Below, piece after piece: positions 63,599 through 64,000 of a DNA stretch of 64,000 nucleotides. Source of the stretch: Nodularia sp034931045. GTDB taxonomy: Bacteria > Cyanobacteriota > Cyanobacteriia > Cyanobacteriales > Nostocaceae. The notes under the pieces are model-generated. The model had not been told where the DNA came from. It did not search any database and worked only from the letters and a program-made list of their open reading frames with translations. Where the stretch lies: positions 1-64,000 of the forward strand of contig NZ_JAYGHH010000010.1 in NCBI RefSeq assembly GCF_034931045.1, given 5' to 3'. The first letter of the stretch is position 1. Each line of letters opens with the position of its first letter. The translations under genes and the position numbers were made by a program.

Positions 63599-64000
63599 CT
63601 ATACCTCGTAGATTTTAGCTAAAGTTACTTTTATATCGGCGGGTATTCTGACTTACGCAATTTTAAATTTTAAATTCAGAATTTTAGACTGTTTGATGCA
63701 ATCTTATGTTTCAAACTAAAAATTTAAAATCTGTTTACAGCTGCGGGACAGTGCTGGATTTACACCGGACTTTCCCCGTTACCTCTAATAAATGTTTTCT
63801 ATTAGAACCGGATATATAAGAATCTATCATACTTTCGTTAAATTTATGACATGGTGCATTAAATCGAACCGCTAATTCGCCAAGGGAAGAGGTAAAGAGA
63901 TTCACCACTGATTTAGGAATCTATATATTGAAATCTTTATAAATGATTCATAGTTTAAACTTATCGGAGTGATAATATATAAATAAGCTAAATTGTTGCT
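63599..64000. other. Leader of the DUF1636 gene and window end
   Basis: The first half is the cobalamin riboswitch (63635-63825). The remaining bases to the window end are A+T rich and show no gene. Confidence 0.6.
63635..63825 (-). ncRNA. Cobalamin riboswitch
   Basis: Read on the minus strand, the conserved core appears in order: GGTTCTAATAG, then GGGGAAAGTCCGGTG, AATCCAGCACTGTCCCGCA (the B12 box core) and finally AGTCAGAATACCCGCC. It ends about 40 bases before the DUF1636 start codon. It would switch off the DUF1636 gene, and perhaps the following methyltransferase, when adenosylcobalamin is plentiful. Confidence 0.9.

Noticed and set aside
1..64000. CRISPR arrays, tRNA or rRNA genes
   Set aside because: No regularly spaced 24-40-bp repeats and no cloverleaf or rRNA sequence was recognised; a covariance-model scan was not possible here.

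Overview
The window comes from a filamentous, heterocyst-forming cyanobacterium of the Nostoc/Anabaena group. The evidence is the complete molybdenum-nitrogenase gene set, a heterocyst-type ferredoxin (fdxH), hesA/hesB, many GCGATCGC (HIP1) octamers, 7-bp short tandem repeats between genes, and two developmentally excised DNA elements inside nifH and nifD. A cyanoglobin gene (glbN) between nifU and nifH points to Nostoc in particular.

Layout. Positions 1-19.3 kb hold mostly housekeeping and signalling genes: a broken Hsp20, an M20 amidohydrolase, a zinc-ribbon Ser/Thr kinase, a D-2-hydroxyacid dehydrogenase, an M50 protease, an FHA protein, pgl, rph, an adenylate kinase family gene, a CobO-like protein without a P-loop, dcd, dapL, a sensor histidine kinase and a TPR protein. 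At 19.6 kb lies a short gene for a 55-residue peptide carrying RGSGR, the HetR-inhibitor signature of PatS/PatX peptides. Next come CYTH, VOC and YlqF genes and a large palindrome. A minus-strand nif operon follows at 22.8-26.1 kb: nifP(cysE)-two small genes-nifV-nifZ-nifT. Between 26.1 and 32.2 kb are accessory genes: a methyltransferase-HIT fusion, a hicAB pair whose hicA is split at an assembly gap flanked by a 9-bp duplication, a kinase and an oxidoreductase.

The main nif cluster runs on the plus strand from 32.2 to 60.9 kb: nifB-fdxN-nifS-nifU-glbN-nifH-nifD-nifK-(nitrogenase-associated small gene)-nifE-nifN-nifX-DUF269-DUF683-nifW-hesA-hesB-fdxH. nifH is interrupted after codon 141 by an element of about 4.6 kb. 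nifD is interrupted at the codons after its FeMo-cofactor histidine by an element of 7280 bp. Each element carries a XisA-family tyrosine recombinase on the minus strand close to its right border. The two recombinases are homologous and share a 17-bp motif upstream of their start codons. Excision of both elements would rebuild a 293-codon nifH and a 500-codon nifD and restore a continuous nifHDK operon. fdxN is intact, so the fdxN element of some Anabaena strains is absent here. The nifD element carries an apparent cyanobacteriochrome-GAF/GGDEF diguanylate cyclase and an EgtD-like methyltransferase. The nifH element carries a DUF433 antitoxin-like gene with no toxin beside it, two nuclease-like genes and a lipoprotein.

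Regulation. The regions upstream of nifB and nifP, on opposite strands, share three TGAGTAC boxes at similar spacing plus a 20-bp identical block. This suggests one common activator for both operons; CnfR (PatB) is the obvious candidate. A 13-bp stem-loop precedes nifH. Past the fdxH terminator, the minus strand carries a glutamate-receptor-like channel, a methyltransferase and a DUF1636 gene preceded by a cobalamin riboswitch.
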